This document shows, in pieces, positions 35,644 to 45,892 of a stretch of DNA of 64,000 bases. A program made the translations under genes and the position numbers. Position 1 is the first letter of the stretch, and the number at the start of each line of letters is the position of its first letter. Source of the DNA: Psychrobacillus psychrodurans (GTDB lineage Bacteria > Bacillota > Bacilli > Bacillales_A > Planococcaceae); assembly GCA_900114885.1 (NCBI GenBank), contig FOUN01000002.1, positions 372,001 through 436,000 of the forward strand, in the 5' to 3' direction. Under the pieces are notes generated by a model. The model did not search any database and was not told the DNA's origin. It was given only the letters and a program-made list of their open reading frames with translations.

Positions 35644-36729
35644 ATGATTGCTCTACGCTTAAATCTCCAGTATTTTTCAGGAGAAAAAACAGAAAAGGCT
35701 ACTCCTAAAAAGAGGCAAGATTCTCGTAAAAAAGGACAAGTATTAAAGAGTCCTGATGTGACAAGTGCGATTGTATTACTTTCGGTTTTTGTATTTTTAT
35801 TTTTCTTTGCTAGTTTTTTAAGAACGGAGATCTTTTCGTTCTTTGGCGTGACGTTTAGTAAGTATATGTTAATAGAAACGTTGACAATTGATACTGCCAT
35901 AATTATTTATAAAGATATGCTTCTTGAGATGGCTATGGTTTTATTACCAATAATGCTAGTTGCTGTGGTAGCTGCTGTAGCTGCAAATTACTTTCAGTTT
36001 GGTTTACTGTTCACAACAGAGCCCTTGAAGTTTGATTTGAAAAAGATTGATCCTATAAAAGGTCTCAAAAGAATTTTTTCCCTTAAAGCAATTATAGAGC
36101 TTTTAAAATCTATTTTGAAAATATCATTTATTGGTTCTGTAACTACTTTAATATTATGGATGAATTTAGAACAAGTATTATCTCTTTCGTTTAAAACAGC
36201 TTGGGATACACTTTCCACTGTTGGCTGGTTAACTGGAACAATGGGGATAGCTGCTTCTTGTGTGCTATTATTTATTTCGATCCTGGATTTCTTTTATCAG
36301 AAGTATGACTACGAAAAAAATCTTAAAATGTCTAAGCAAGACATTAAAGATGAACATAAAAACTCAGATGGCGATCCAATTATAAAGTCTCGTATTCGCC
36401 AAAGACAGAGGGAGATGGCGATGCGAAGAATGATGCAGGAAATCCCTACTGCTGATGTTGTCATTACAAATCCTACACACTTTGCAATTGTTTTAAAATA
36501 CGATGATGAATCGATGGACGCTCCAACGGTAGTAGCAAAAGGTGTAGATTTTGTTGCACAAAAAATAAAGCTAATCGCGAAGGAAAATAATGTTGTCATG
36601 GTAGAAAATAGACCACTTGCTCGATCGATGTATGACCAAGTGGAAGTTGGTCAACGAATTCCTGATGAATTTTTCAAAGCAGTTGCAGAAGTATTAGCTT
36701 ATGTATATCGTATTAAACAAAAAATATAA
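35644..36729 (+). CDS. flhB: Flagellar export switch protein FlhB
   Basis: 361 residues: four membrane helices (about 28-210) and a cytoplasmic domain. The autocleavage motif NPTH is intact at 276-279 (DVVITNPTHFAIVLKYD), in contrast to the NPGF of YlqH. N-terminus LRLNLQYFSGEKTEKATPKKR is typical. FlhB switches export specificity from rod/hook to filament. ATG 35644 follows AGGTGGTGG with good spacing; a GTG at 35632 lies inside that site. Confidence 0.97.
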   Translation: MIALRLNLQYFSGEKTEKATPKKRQDSRKKGQVLKSPDVTSAIVLLSVFVFLFFFASFLRTEIFSFFGVTFSKYMLIETLTIDTAIIIYKDMLLEMAMVLLPIMLVAVVAAVAANYFQFGLLFTTEPLKFDLKKIDPIKGLKRIFSLKAIIELLKSILKISFIGSVTTLILWMNLEQVLSLSFKTAWDTLSTVGWLTGTMGIAASCVLLFISILDFFYQKYDYEKNLKMSKQDIKDEHKNSDGDPIIKSRIRQRQREMAMRRMMQEIPTADVVITNPTHFAIVLKYDDESMDAPTVVAKGVDFVAQKIKLIAKENNVVMVENRPLARSMYDQVEVGQRIPDEFFKAVAEVLAYVYRIKQKI

Positions 36730-36754
36730 TTGATAGAGATAGAGGTGGAAGTAA

Positions 36755-38788
36755 ATGCAAGTCCGCGATATAACCGTATTAGCAGCTGTAATATCTATTG
36801 TGGCGATGCTCGTAATACCTCTTCCTCATTGGTTAATAAGTTTTCTTATTATTATAAACATTACAATAGCGTTATTAATATTGATGACAGCTATGAATAT
36901 GAAAGAAGCTTTAGAGTTCTCAGTATTTCCAACAATCGTTTTACTTATTACATTGTTTAGGCTTGCGTTAAATATTTCCACAACAAGAGCAATTTTAGCA
37001 GAAGGTGACGCGGGTAAAGTAGTTGAAACTTTTGGTACATTTGTAACAGGTGGGAATATGCTCGTTGGTTTAGTTGTATTTTCTATTTTAGTAATTATTA
37101 ACTTTATCGTAATTACAAAGGGTGCCGAGCGTGTTGCTGAAGTAGCAGCTCGTTTTACATTAGATGCAATGCCGGGTAAACAGATGAGTATCGATGCGGA
37201 TTTAAATGCTGGGATGATTTCCGAGAAAGAGGCGCGTGAAAGACGTGAAAAGGTTGGCGGTGAAGCAGACTTTTATGGTGCTATGGACGGGGCAACAAAA
37301 TTTGTAAAAGGGGATGCCATTGCAGGTATCATCATCGTTATTATCAATTTATTATTCGGTATTATTATCGGAGTTGTGCAATTTGGACTTCCATTTGGTG
37401 AAGCTGCAGTTAAATTTTCAACATTAACTGTAGGGGACGGTCTAGTGTCCCAAATTCCAGCATTGTTAATTTCCACAGCAACTGGGATAGTTGTTACAAG
37501 AGCTGCATCTAAAGGGAACCTTGGTGGAGATATTACGGGTCAACTCTTTAATCAGCCGAAACTTCTTTATGTTGCTGCTGCAACAATTACGCTTCTAGGT
37601 ATCGTAACACCAATTGGATTAGTTTTAACTTTGCCTGTCGCAATTGTACTTGCTGTTGGAGCTTATATGATGAGCAAGGCTAGTAAAGAAGATCCAGATG
37701 AGATGGAAGAATTTGAAGAGGAAGTAACAACTGATAATATGAAAAGTCCAGAAAATGTTATTAATTTGTTAAACGTGGATCCAATCGAATTCGAGTTTGG
37801 TTACGGATTGATTCCTTTAGTGGATGCTGCTCAGGGTGGAGATTTGCTTGATCGTGTCGTAATGATTCGTAGACAACTTGCACTTGAATTAGGAGTAGTT
37901 ATTCCGGTAGTTCGAATACGTGATAATATTCAGCTACAACCAAACGAATATCGCATTAAAATTAAAGGTAATGAAATGGCAAGAGGAGAGCTTCTTTTAG
38001 ATCATTATTTAGCTATGAGTCCTGGAGACGATGACTCAATTGAGGGTATTGATACAGTAGAACCTTCCTTTGGCTTACCAGCTAAATGGATTACGGAATC
38101 TGTGAAGGAAGAAGCCGAAATACTTGGATATACGGTTGTCGATCCACCAAGTGTTGTTTCAACACATATGACTGAAATTATACGTAATAACGCACATGAG
38201 TTATTAGGACGCCAGGAAACGAAACAATTAATCGATCATATTAGGGAGACATACCCAATCTTAGTAGATGAGTTAACACCTACTCCATTGACAGTAGGAG
38301 AGATTCAAAAAATATTAAGCAATCTATTAAGAGAGCATGTATCAATTCGGAATTTGCCAATCATATTTGAAACCCTAGCGGACTATTCAAAAATGACCTC
38401 TGATGCCGATGTATTAACTGAATACTCAAGACAATCTTTAGCGAAGCAAATTACGACGCAATATGCTGGAAATAGTAATGTGTTAAAAGTGTTAACGGTC
38501 TCTGGTAAAGTGGAAAAACTAATTGCTGATAGTATTCAACAAACAGAACATGGGAACTATTTATCTATAGATCCAAGTGATTCTCAAGCGATACTAGAAT
38601 CTATGGCTAAAGAGATTGAGCGTGCTTCAATGATGGAGCAATCTCCAATTATTCTTTGTTCACCCGCAGTTAGAATGTATGTAAGACAAATGACAGAAAG
38701 ATATTTCCCACATGTACCAATTCTTTCTTATAATGAACTAGAATCCTCCATTGAGGTACAAAGTGTCGGGGTGGTGAATGTAGATTGA
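36755..38788 (+). CDS. flhA: Flagellar export gate protein FlhA
   Basis: 677 residues: about eight membrane helices in the first ~310, with the highly conserved cytoplasmic loop AARFTLDAMPGKQMSIDADL then NAGMISEKEARERR (FHIPEP signature), followed by a four-subdomain cytoplasmic part. FlhA forms the nonameric export platform. AGAGGTGGAAG precedes the ATG. It overlaps flhF by 4 bases. Confidence 0.98.
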   Translation: MQVRDITVLAAVISIVAMLVIPLPHWLISFLIIINITIALLILMTAMNMKEALEFSVFPTIVLLITLFRLALNISTTRAILAEGDAGKVVETFGTFVTGGNMLVGLVVFSILVIINFIVITKGAERVAEVAARFTLDAMPGKQMSIDADLNAGMISEKEARERREKVGGEADFYGAMDGATKFVKGDAIAGIIIVIINLLFGIIIGVVQFGLPFGEAAVKFSTLTVGDGLVSQIPALLISTATGIVVTRAASKGNLGGDITGQLFNQPKLLYVAAATITLLGIVTPIGLVLTLPVAIVLAVGAYMMSKASKEDPDEMEEFEEEVTTDNMKSPENVINLLNVDPIEFEFGYGLIPLVDAAQGGDLLDRVVMIRRQLALELGVVIPVVRIRDNIQLQPNEYRIKIKGNEMARGELLLDHYLAMSPGDDDSIEGIDTVEPSFGLPAKWITESVKEEAEILGYTVVDPPSVVSTHMTEIIRNNAHELLGRQETKQLIDHIRETYPILVDELTPTPLTVGEIQKILSNLLREHVSIRNLPIIFETLADYSKMTSDADVLTEYSRQSLAKQITTQYAGNSNVLKVLTVSGKVEKLIADSIQQTEHGNYLSIDPSDSQAILESMAKEIERASMMEQSPIILCSPAVRMYVRQMTERYFPHVPILSYNELESSIEVQSVGVVNVD

Positions 38789-39900
38789 AGATGAAAAAAT
38801 ATGTAGCGAGTTCAATGCCAGAAGCTATGAAGTTAATACGTAAAGAACTTGGTGATGACGCAGTTATTTTAAGTTCAAAGGTAGTCTTTTCAAAAGGGTT
38901 TTTAGGCTTGTTTAAGAAAAAATCTATCGAAGTAGTAGCTGGTATGGACACATTCGAACAATCGAGTAATACATTTGAGGTGCCAACGATGGTACCTCAA
39001 GAACATCAAAATGTTTCTGTAGAGATTAAAAAGGAATTAGAAGACTTAAAACTAATGGTAAAGAACATCGGGCGCCCAGAAATGTTAAGTTCATATCCAA
39101 CAGAAATGAAGACTCTTATAGACTATTTACAAGAGCAAGAATTGTCAGAGGAGCTTATCACACCTGTTAGTGATGAGCTTTTTGTGCATCTGAAAAGTAA
39201 TACAGGAGTTCTTGAAATGGAAGAGCAAATTACGATAACGAAAAATATACTTGAAACACAAATGGAGCTCCTTCCGTTCGGTGGGATTTCGTATTCGAAG
39301 AAATATATAAATGTTCTAGGGCCAACAGGTGTTGGTAAAACGACGACAATAGCTAAAATGGCAGCGCGAGCAGTTTTAGAAAAGAAGAAAAAAGTCGGCT
39401 TTATAACAACGGATACATATCGGATTGCAGCAATTGAACAACTTAAAACATACGCTGGTTTACTTCAAGCTCCTCTTGAAATTGTGTACAACGAAAAGGA
39501 CTTGCAGGAAGCGATGGTTAAATTTGATAATTTAGATATCGTATTTATAGATACAGCTGGTAGGAACTATAAGGAAACTAAATTTGTTAGAGATCTGCAA
39601 AAGTTAATAGAATTCGAAGTGAATACAGAAACCTTCCTAGTACTCTCGTCTACATCCAAACAAAAGGACATGGAAGTAATAATAGAACAATTTAGTGAAT
39701 TTCCCATAGAAAAATTCATCTTTACTAAGGTAGATGAAACAAATACTATTGGCTCAATTATCAATTTAATGGTTAAATATAATAAGGGACTTGCTTACTA
39801 TACAGATGGTCAAGAAGTCCCGGAGGATATTATGGAAGCTAGTCTTGAAGAATTACTCAAATTGTTCTTAAAGGGGATTCAATATGAGAGATCAAGCTGA
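38785..39900 (+). CDS. flhF: Flagellar SRP-family GTPase FlhF
   Basis: 371 residues. N-terminal basic B domain, then an NG GTPase domain with G1 [10 protein letters not shown] (179-188), DTAGRNYKETKFV and the G4-like TKVDET. FlhF helps set flagellar number and position together with FlhG. The start is TTG 38785, which gives MKMKKYVASSM in line with the family; ATG 38791 is possible. Confidence 0.97.
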   Translation: MKMKKYVASSMPEAMKLIRKELGDDAVILSSKVVFSKGFLGLFKKKSIEVVAGMDTFEQSSNTFEVPTMVPQEHQNVSVEIKKELEDLKLMVKNIGRPEMLSSYPTEMKTLIDYLQEQELSEELITPVSDELFVHLKSNTGVLEMEEQITITKNILETQMELLPFGGISYSKKYINVLGPTGVGKTTTIAKMAARAVLEKKKKVGFITTDTYRIAAIEQLKTYAGLLQAPLEIVYNEKDLQEAMVKFDNLDIVFIDTAGRNYKETKFVRDLQKLIEFEVNTETFLVLSSTSKQKDMEVIIEQFSEFPIEKFIFTKVDETNTIGSIINLMVKYNKGLAYYTDGQEVPEDIMEASLEELLKLFLKGIQYERSS

Positions 39901-40756
39901 AGAACTTAGAATGAAAATGCTTCGGAACCAAAATAGGCTTGGGCGATCAATAGCAGTTGTTAGTGGTAAAGGTGGAGTTGGAAAAAGTAATTTTTCTATA
40001 AATTTCACTACAACTTTAAGTGGACAAGGTAAAAAAGTTGTATTAATTGATATGGATATTGGAATGGGGAATATTCATATTTTACTGGGTAAATCAGTTC
40101 CCTCTAACTTAAAGGATTACTTAGTGGGAGATCAGTCATTAGAATCAGTGATGTTCGAAGGTCCAAACGATTTACAATATATATCTGGTGGTTCAGGGTT
40201 AAGTGGTGTAATGGAATGGACGGAAGATATGTTTGATCGATTAATAGAAGCTTTCGAATATTTACAGAAGAACTTTGATTATATTGTATTTGACATGGGG
40301 GCTGGTGCCACAAGTCAGACATTGGATTTGTTAGTATCAGTTGACGATATTATTGTTATAACAACGGCAGAGCCAACATCCATTACAGATGCCTATTCGA
40401 TGATGAAATATATTTACTATAAAGATTCTGAGAAAAACTTTTTCCTTATTTGCAATCGAGCATTTACCGATGAAGAAGGTTCAGACACAACCGGTAGATT
40501 AAAATTAGCAATGTCCAAATTTCTATCAAAAGAAATTACGGTACTAGGTGTTCTGCCTGAGGATTCAGTTGTTCGTAAAGCAGTAAGAGAACAAATACCA
40601 TTTTCTATTTTATATCCACAAGCAGAAATAACAAAAAAGTTAAAAAAAATAGCTTCTGCATTTACTGATTTTGAAGATGCGGAAGAAGTTATTCCTAAGC
40701 ACAATAAATTCATATCTCGATTAAAAAGTCTTTTTTCGCATAGGGGCGTGAGATGA
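39884..40756 (+). CDS. flhG: Flagellar number regulator FlhG (YlxH, MinD-like ATPase)
   Basis: 290 residues. The deviant Walker A motif GKGGVGKSN (28-36) is typical of MinD/ParA ATPases, followed by VVLIDMDIGMGNIHILLG and FDMGAGATSQT. An N-terminal DQAEELRMKM segment resembles the FlhF-activating helix. FlhG stimulates FlhF GTPase and interacts with FliM/FliY. It starts inside flhF and overlaps cheB by 4 bases. Confidence 0.97.
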   Translation: MRDQAEELRMKMLRNQNRLGRSIAVVSGKGGVGKSNFSINFTTTLSGQGKKVVLIDMDIGMGNIHILLGKSVPSNLKDYLVGDQSLESVMFEGPNDLQYISGGSGLSGVMEWTEDMFDRLIEAFEYLQKNFDYIVFDMGAGATSQTLDLLVSVDDIIVITTAEPTSITDAYSMMKYIYYKDSEKNFFLICNRAFTDEEGSDTTGRLKLAMSKFLSKEITVLGVLPEDSVVRKAVREQIPFSILYPQAEITKKLKKIASAFTDFEDAEEVIPKHNKFISRLKSLFSHRGVR

Positions 40757-41853
40757 TGGACGTGAAACCAAAAAAGAAATTGTTAATAGTAGATGACTCC
40801 GCTTTCATGCGTAAACTTGTTAGTGACTTTTTTATTGATCACAAATCGATAGAAGTAATAGGTATCGCTAGGAATGGAAAAGACGCAATTGAAAAGATAA
40901 AAACTCTACAACCAAATGTCATCACGATGGATGTTGAAATGCCAGTGATGAATGGTTTGGAGGCATTACGTCAGATAATGTCCGATATGCCAGTTCCTGT
41001 TGTAATGCTATCTAGTACAACAAAAAGTGGAGCGGAAAGTACGATGCAAGCGATGGAATATGGCGCCGTTGATTTCATCGCGAAGCCAAGTGGCACTATT
41101 TCTTTAGATTTACATAAGATTAAAGAGGAATTAGTAGAAAAAGTAGAAAATGCAGCTCAAGTATCAATAAACAAAATGAAGAAACGTTCACCATTACCAT
41201 TAAATAATAGAGTTACAAAAAATGTCGAAGTAAAGAAAATGACCCACTCACCAAATGTTATCAAATGGGACAAGATGAATAAGAAAATGGTCTTAATTGG
41301 AACTTCAACAGGAGGTCCAAGAGCACTTCAAGAAGTGATTACAAAACTACCAAGCAATATAAAGGCTCCAGTATTAATTGTTCAACATATGCCTGCTGGA
41401 TTTACAAAATCATTGGCACAAAGGCTCAATCAATTATCAGCAATAGAGGTAAAAGAAGCGGAAGATGGCGATGTGCTTCAAAATGGACATGCGTATATTG
41501 CACCTGGGGGTTATCATATGCGCATCCAGAAAAGAGGGTCATCATACTACATAGTACTAGATGACAAAGAAGCACCACGATCTGGTCATAGACCAGCAGT
41601 AGATGTACTTTTTGAAGATAATAGCCAGTTTAATGATTTTGATAAGATTGCCGTTATTATGACAGGAATGGGATCTGACGGTTCTCTTGGTCTTAAACAG
41701 TTGAAAAATAGCGGAAACGTTGTGGCCATTGCAGAAGCAGCGAGTACTTGCATTGTTTATGGAATGCCAAAGGCTGCTGTAGAAACAAATTTAGTAAATG
41801 AAGTAGTGGATTTAGATCAAATAGCAAAAACCATCATACAATATCTACCTTAA
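40753..41853 (+). CDS. cheB: Chemotaxis protein-glutamate methylesterase CheB
   Basis: 366 residues: receiver domain with Asp60 (VITMDVEMPVMNG), a linker and the CheB methylesterase domain. The catalytic triad is visible: Ser in IGTSTGGPRAL, His in VQHMPAGFT and Asp in IMTGMGSDGS. It demethylates and deamidates chemoreceptors when phosphorylated by CheA. Two adjacent ATGs (40753, 40756) are possible. Confidence 0.98.
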   Translation: MMDVKPKKKLLIVDDSAFMRKLVSDFFIDHKSIEVIGIARNGKDAIEKIKTLQPNVITMDVEMPVMNGLEALRQIMSDMPVPVVMLSSTTKSGAESTMQAMEYGAVDFIAKPSGTISLDLHKIKEELVEKVENAAQVSINKMKKRSPLPLNNRVTKNVEVKKMTHSPNVIKWDKMNKKMVLIGTSTGGPRALQEVITKLPSNIKAPVLIVQHMPAGFTKSLAQRLNQLSAIEVKEAEDGDVLQNGHAYIAPGGYHMRIQKRGSSYYIVLDDKEAPRSGHRPAVDVLFEDNSQFNDFDKIAVIMTGMGSDGSLGLKQLKNSGNVVAIAEAASTCIVYGMPKAAVETNLVNEVVDLDQIAKTIIQYLP

Positions 41854-41867
41854 AGGGGTGTTAATCA

Positions 41868-43931
41868 ATGGATACAAATCAATATTTGGAAATGTTTATA
41901 GAAGAAAGTAAGGAACATTTACAAGCCTGTAATGAACATTTATTAGAATTAGAAAAAAATCCTGAGAATATAGCAATTGTTAATGAAGTATTCCGCTCTG
42001 CGCATACTTTAAAAGGTATGTCGGCAACAATGGGTTATGAAGATATCGCAAATTTAACGCATAAGATGGAAAATGTTTTAGATGAAATTAGAAATAGCCG
42101 TCTGCATGTCACTGCTGAATTATTAGATGTCGTTTTCGTTGCAGTCGATCAATTGGAAGAAATGGTATTGGACATTGCAGCGGGAGGAAAAGGAAAGCTA
42201 GATGTAACAGATACTGTACAAAAGCTCCATAAAATAGAAACTGGAGAAGTAATTCCAGTTGCTGCTACTACAGTAGAACCCACTATTGTAGAAGATACCA
42301 CACCTACTCAAGAGAACTGGTTAACTTATGACGATTATGAAATGACAGTCATTCAGCAGTCAGTCGAACAGGATTTCTTTACGTATGAAATTTCTGTCAA
42401 ACTGCGTGAAGATTGTTTACTAAAAGCTGCTAGAGTATACATGGTTTTTGAATTATTAGAAAAAATGGGAGACGTTATTAAATCTTCCCCATCTGTTGAA
42501 AAGTTAGAGGGAGAAGATTTTGATGAGATTTTCTATGTAGCTTTAGTTACAAATGAACCTTCAGACGATGTGCAAAAGAAATTGATGAAAGTTTCTGAAG
42601 TAACTGAAGTACTAGTAAACTCAGTAACATTAGAACAATTAAAAAAACGTAATAGTTTTGAGGTAGACAAAGTTGAAGAGACTTCAGTGGTGGAAATGAC
42701 AGATGTTACTGAAGATAACAAACAAATAGTGGAAGTAAAGTCTCCTGAAAAATCGCCGACATCTAAAAACAATCAAGTCCAATCTAGTAAAACTATTCGT
42801 GTGAATATTGAAAGATTAGATATATTGATGAATTTATTTGAGGAGTTAGTAATTGATCGCGGACGTCTTCAGTCAATCTCGGAAGATTTACATAACAGTG
42901 AGTTAGATGAAACTGTAGAACGTATGTCCCGCATAACCGGTGACCTACAAAATATTATATTAAATATGCGTATGGTTCCAGTAGAAACAGTATTTAATAG
43001 ATTCCCAAGAATGGTACGTCAGTTAGCACGTGATTTAAATAAAAAAATCAATTTAGAAGTGATCGGTGCTGAAACAGAATTAGACCGAACAGTAATTGAT
43101 GAAATTGGGGATCCACTTGTACATTTAATTAGAAATTCCTTAGACCATGGAGTAGAAAGCCCTGAAATCCGTTTAGCTAAAGGTAAACCAGAGGAAGGTA
43201 CAGTAGTACTTCGTGCATACCATAGCGGTAATCATGTGTTTATCGAGATTGAGGACGATGGTGCGGGCATTAACCGTGAAAAAGTCTTGAAAAAAGCTAT
43301 ATCAAAAGGAATTGTTTCAAAAGAAAGTGCTCAAGCAATGAGTGATAAACAAGTGGCAGAGCTAATTCTTTCTTCTGGATTCTCTACTGCTGATGTTATT
43401 TCGGATGTCTCAGGTAGAGGCGTTGGATTAGACGTAGTAAAAACCACGATTGAATCCCTTGGTGGTTCTATTGATATATCTTCAACGGAAGGGCAAGGTT
43501 CATTATTCTCTATTCAATTACCGTTGACGCTTTCTATTATTTCTGTAATGTTAGTAGAACTTGGTGAGGAAATTTATGCTATACCTCTTTCTTCTATTAT
43601 TGAGACTGCGATTATCCGTTCAACTGATATATTAAATGCTCACAATCAAAAAGTAATAGATTTCCGTGGCAAGGTCGTTCCGTTAGTATTCTTAGAAAAT
43701 GTATTTGATGTTCCTAGAGAAAGTACTGATGATGAATTTCACTCTGTTGTTCTTGTTCGAAAAGGAGACAAAATGGCTGGTCTTGTAGTAGATTCGTTTA
43801 TCGGTCAACAAGAGATTGTCTTAAAATCACTTGGTGCATATTTATCAAGTGTATTCGCAATCTCCGGTGCAACTATTTTAGGTAATGGTAAGGTAGCACT
43901 AATTGTAGATTGTAATGCATTAATCAGTTAA
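41868..43931 (+). CDS. cheA: Chemotaxis sensor kinase CheA
   Basis: 687 residues. P1 HPt domain with phosphorylated His46 (FRSAHTLKGMSATMGY), a CheY/CheB-binding P2 region, dimerisation helices (VNIERLDILMNLFEELVIDRG), an ATPase domain with N box HLIRNSLDHGVE, G boxes including DDGAGINREKV and VSGRGVGLDVV, and a C-terminal CheW-like domain. AAAGGGGTGT precedes the ATG. It sits in the conserved cheB-cheA-cheW-cheC-cheD run. Confidence 0.98.
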   Translation: MDTNQYLEMFIEESKEHLQACNEHLLELEKNPENIAIVNEVFRSAHTLKGMSATMGYEDIANLTHKMENVLDEIRNSRLHVTAELLDVVFVAVDQLEEMVLDIAAGGKGKLDVTDTVQKLHKIETGEVIPVAATTVEPTIVEDTTPTQENWLTYDDYEMTVIQQSVEQDFFTYEISVKLREDCLLKAARVYMVFELLEKMGDVIKSSPSVEKLEGEDFDEIFYVALVTNEPSDDVQKKLMKVSEVTEVLVNSVTLEQLKKRNSFEVDKVEETSVVEMTDVTEDNKQIVEVKSPEKSPTSKNNQVQSSKTIRVNIERLDILMNLFEELVIDRGRLQSISEDLHNSELDETVERMSRITGDLQNIILNMRMVPVETVFNRFPRMVRQLARDLNKKINLEVIGAETELDRTVIDEIGDPLVHLIRNSLDHGVESPEIRLAKGKPEEGTVVLRAYHSGNHVFIEIEDDGAGINREKVLKKAISKGIVSKESAQAMSDKQVAELILSSGFSTADVISDVSGRGVGLDVVKTTIESLGGSIDISSTEGQGSLFSIQLPLTLSIISVMLVELGEEIYAIPLSSIIETAIIRSTDILNAHNQKVIDFRGKVVPLVFLENVFDVPRESTDDEFHSVVLVRKGDKMAGLVVDSFIGQQEIVLKSLGAYLSSVFAISGATILGNGKVALIVDCNALIS

Positions 43932-43963
43932 ATAGCATCTACTAGAAAGGATGAGAGAGCGTT

Positions 43964-44422
43964 ATGACAGAAACAGCAGTAGATTATGAAAATTTAAAAG
44001 TAGTAGTTTTCCAATTGGCAGATAAAGAATATGTTATACCTGTTAGTCAGGTTCAAGGTATTGAGAAACTTATATATATTACACGTGTCCCTAAAACCCC
44101 TTCATTTGTGAAGGGAGTTATCAACTTACGTGGAGTAGTTACTCCTATTATTGATTTGAAAAATCGTTTTGGATTAGGAGAGAGTAGTTTAAACGAATCT
44201 ACTCGTATTATTATAATAACGTTGGATGATATGGATGTTGGAGTAATTGTTGACTCTGCTAATGATGTATTGGATATACCAGTAGGTTCAATTGAACCAC
44301 AGCCAGAGGTAGTTGGAGGTATGGAACAAGACTTTATAGCTGGAGTTGCGAAAATCGATAGCCGTTTGTTAATCCTTCTTCACTTAAATCATGTATTAAA
44401 TCCTATTAAGTCAGGAGTTTAA
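43964..44422 (+). CDS. cheW: Chemotaxis coupling protein CheW
   Basis: 152 residues, a single CheW domain: VVVFQLADKEYVIPVSQVQGI, then VKGVINLRGVVTPIIDLKNRF. It links chemoreceptors to CheA in the signalling array. AAAGGATGAGAG precedes the ATG. It runs directly into cheC. Confidence 0.97.
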   Translation: MTETAVDYENLKVVVFQLADKEYVIPVSQVQGIEKLIYITRVPKTPSFVKGVINLRGVVTPIIDLKNRFGLGESSLNESTRIIIITLDDMDVGVIVDSANDVLDIPVGSIEPQPEVVGGMEQDFIAGVAKIDSRLLILLHLNHVLNPIKSGV

Positions 44423-45055
44423 ATGATGTATGACAGTAAAATAACTTCCATGCATTTAGATGTCTTAAAGGAAATAGGAAACATTGGCGCTGCTCATGCG
44501 GCGACAGCATTGTCGACGTTATTAAATAAAAAAATTGATATGAAGGTACCAAAGGTGGAAATGGTATCATTTGACGATATGATGGATTTAGCTGGAGGCC
44601 CAGAGAGTGTAGTTGCCGGCATTTATCTTCGTATAGAAGGTGACGTTACTGGTAGTATGTTTTTTGTTCTACCAGTGGAACAGGCGAATCGATTTATACG
44701 AAGATTGGTACAAGATGAAACTTTCGATTTTCAAACAGGTGAAGTATCTGAAATAGGGGCCTCTGCCATGCAAGAGCTTGGTAATATACTTTCTGGTTCC
44801 TATCTATCTGCATTATCAGACTTTACCCGTTTAAAAATATACCCTACTGTACCTGCCCTAAGCGTAGATATGGTTGGTGCTATTATAAGTTTTGGATTGG
44901 TAGAGTTATCTCATATAAGTGATTATGTCATTGTAATAGATACAGCTATCAATGAAGAGGATGTTCCGAACGAAGAGAGTGTGAAAGGACATTTCTTTTT
45001 ATTACCAGATCCAGAATCATTTGAAGCTATTTTTAAAGCTTTAGGAGTTAACTAA
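44423..45055 (+). CDS. cheC: CheY-P phosphatase CheC
   Basis: 210 residues, essentially the B. subtilis length. The two active-site helices are LDVLKEIGNIGAAHAATAL (about 12-30) and EIGASAMQELGNILSGSYL (about 110-128), each with the E..N pattern. CheC dephosphorylates CheY-P and binds CheD, giving a feedback loop for adaptation. The ATG follows the cheW stop with no gap, so it is coupled. Confidence 0.97.
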   Translation: MMYDSKITSMHLDVLKEIGNIGAAHAATALSTLLNKKIDMKVPKVEMVSFDDMMDLAGGPESVVAGIYLRIEGDVTGSMFFVLPVEQANRFIRRLVQDETFDFQTGEVSEIGASAMQELGNILSGSYLSALSDFTRLKIYPTVPALSVDMVGAIISFGLVELSHISDYVIVIDTAINEEDVPNEESVKGHFFLLPDPESFEAIFKALGVN

Positions 45056-45056
45056 T

Positions 45057-45554
45057 ATGAACGCACAAGGTCAAATAGTCAAAGTCGGTATTGCAGATAT
45101 GAATATTGCAAAAGCTCCAGATAAAATACGTACTTCCGGACTTGGATCGTGTGTAGGAGTTGTTCTATATGACGAGAGATCAACAACGGTAGGTATGATC
45201 CATGTTATGCTACCTGATTCGAGTCTAGGAAGAGCGGAAGCGATAAATATTGCGAAATTTGCAGATACTGGTATTCCAGCGATGGTGGAGCAGTTAAAAA
45301 TTGAAGGTATTCAACCTTATAAGTTAAAAGCTAAAATAGCTGGTGGGGCTCAAATGTTTCAGTTCTCTACTACTAGTGAGACGATGAGAATTGGGCCGCG
45401 TAATGTCGAGGCAGTCAAAGAGTATTTAAAAAAGTTTTCTATTCCTATTATCGCAGAAGATACGGGGGGGAACAGTGGTAGAACAATAGAGTTTGATCCT
45501 ACTACAAAACTATTAAATATTAGAACAGTGAACCAAGGAGTGAGAGATATATGA
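45057..45554 (+). CDS. cheD: Chemoreceptor glutamine deamidase CheD
   Basis: 165 residues. Cysteine in the conserved TSGLGSCVGVVLYD, histidine in GMIHVMLPDS and the later AKIAGGAQMF give the papain-like deamidase triad. CheD deamidates receptor glutamines and stimulates CheC. It begins two bases after cheC and overlaps the next small gene by 4 bases. Confidence 0.97.
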   Translation: MNAQGQIVKVGIADMNIAKAPDKIRTSGLGSCVGVVLYDERSTTVGMIHVMLPDSSLGRAEAINIAKFADTGIPAMVEQLKIEGIQPYKLKAKIAGGAQMFQFSTTSETMRIGPRNVEAVKEYLKKFSIPIIAEDTGGNSGRTIEFDPTTKLLNIRTVNQGVRDI

Positions 45555-45868
45555 TGGTAGGAACTATTCTTTCTAACTTTTGGGTAGCGCTTATTGCTTT
45601 TAGTGTATATTTTTTATTTTCTTATCCTTTTATAGAGGGTATGGGAATTATTTTTGATGCGTGTATTGTTGCTGTTGTATTTTTTCTTCTAACATTTCTG
45701 GGTAGAGCAATTATTAGATATATAATAAGTAATCCCCCGGAAGAAATGGAAGGTATGCCGATAGATAATGATACTGAAATTTTAAAATCTGAAATTTCTC
45801 CAGAAGATTATGCAGAGCTAGTAAAGACAATGCTAAACGAAGAGGAACAACCTAATTCACAGCACTAA
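45551..45868 (+). CDS. Small two-helix membrane protein of unknown function
   Basis: 105 residues. Two membrane segments (about 9-30 and 36-58, with FWVALIAFSVYFLFSYPFI and VAVVFFLLTFLGRAIIRYI) precede an acidic tail (PPEEMEGMPIDNDTEI...) ending EEEQPNSQH. I do not recognise a named family. In B. subtilis sigD follows cheD directly, so this is an extra gene. The ATG overlaps the cheD stop, which supports real translation. It is the last gene before the operon terminator. Confidence 0.75.
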   Translation: MMVGTILSNFWVALIAFSVYFLFSYPFIEGMGIIFDACIVAVVFFLLTFLGRAIIRYIISNPPEEMEGMPIDNDTEILKSEISPEDYAELVKTMLNEEEQPNSQH

Positions 45869-45892
45869 TATCGCAAAATGTATTAAAAATCG

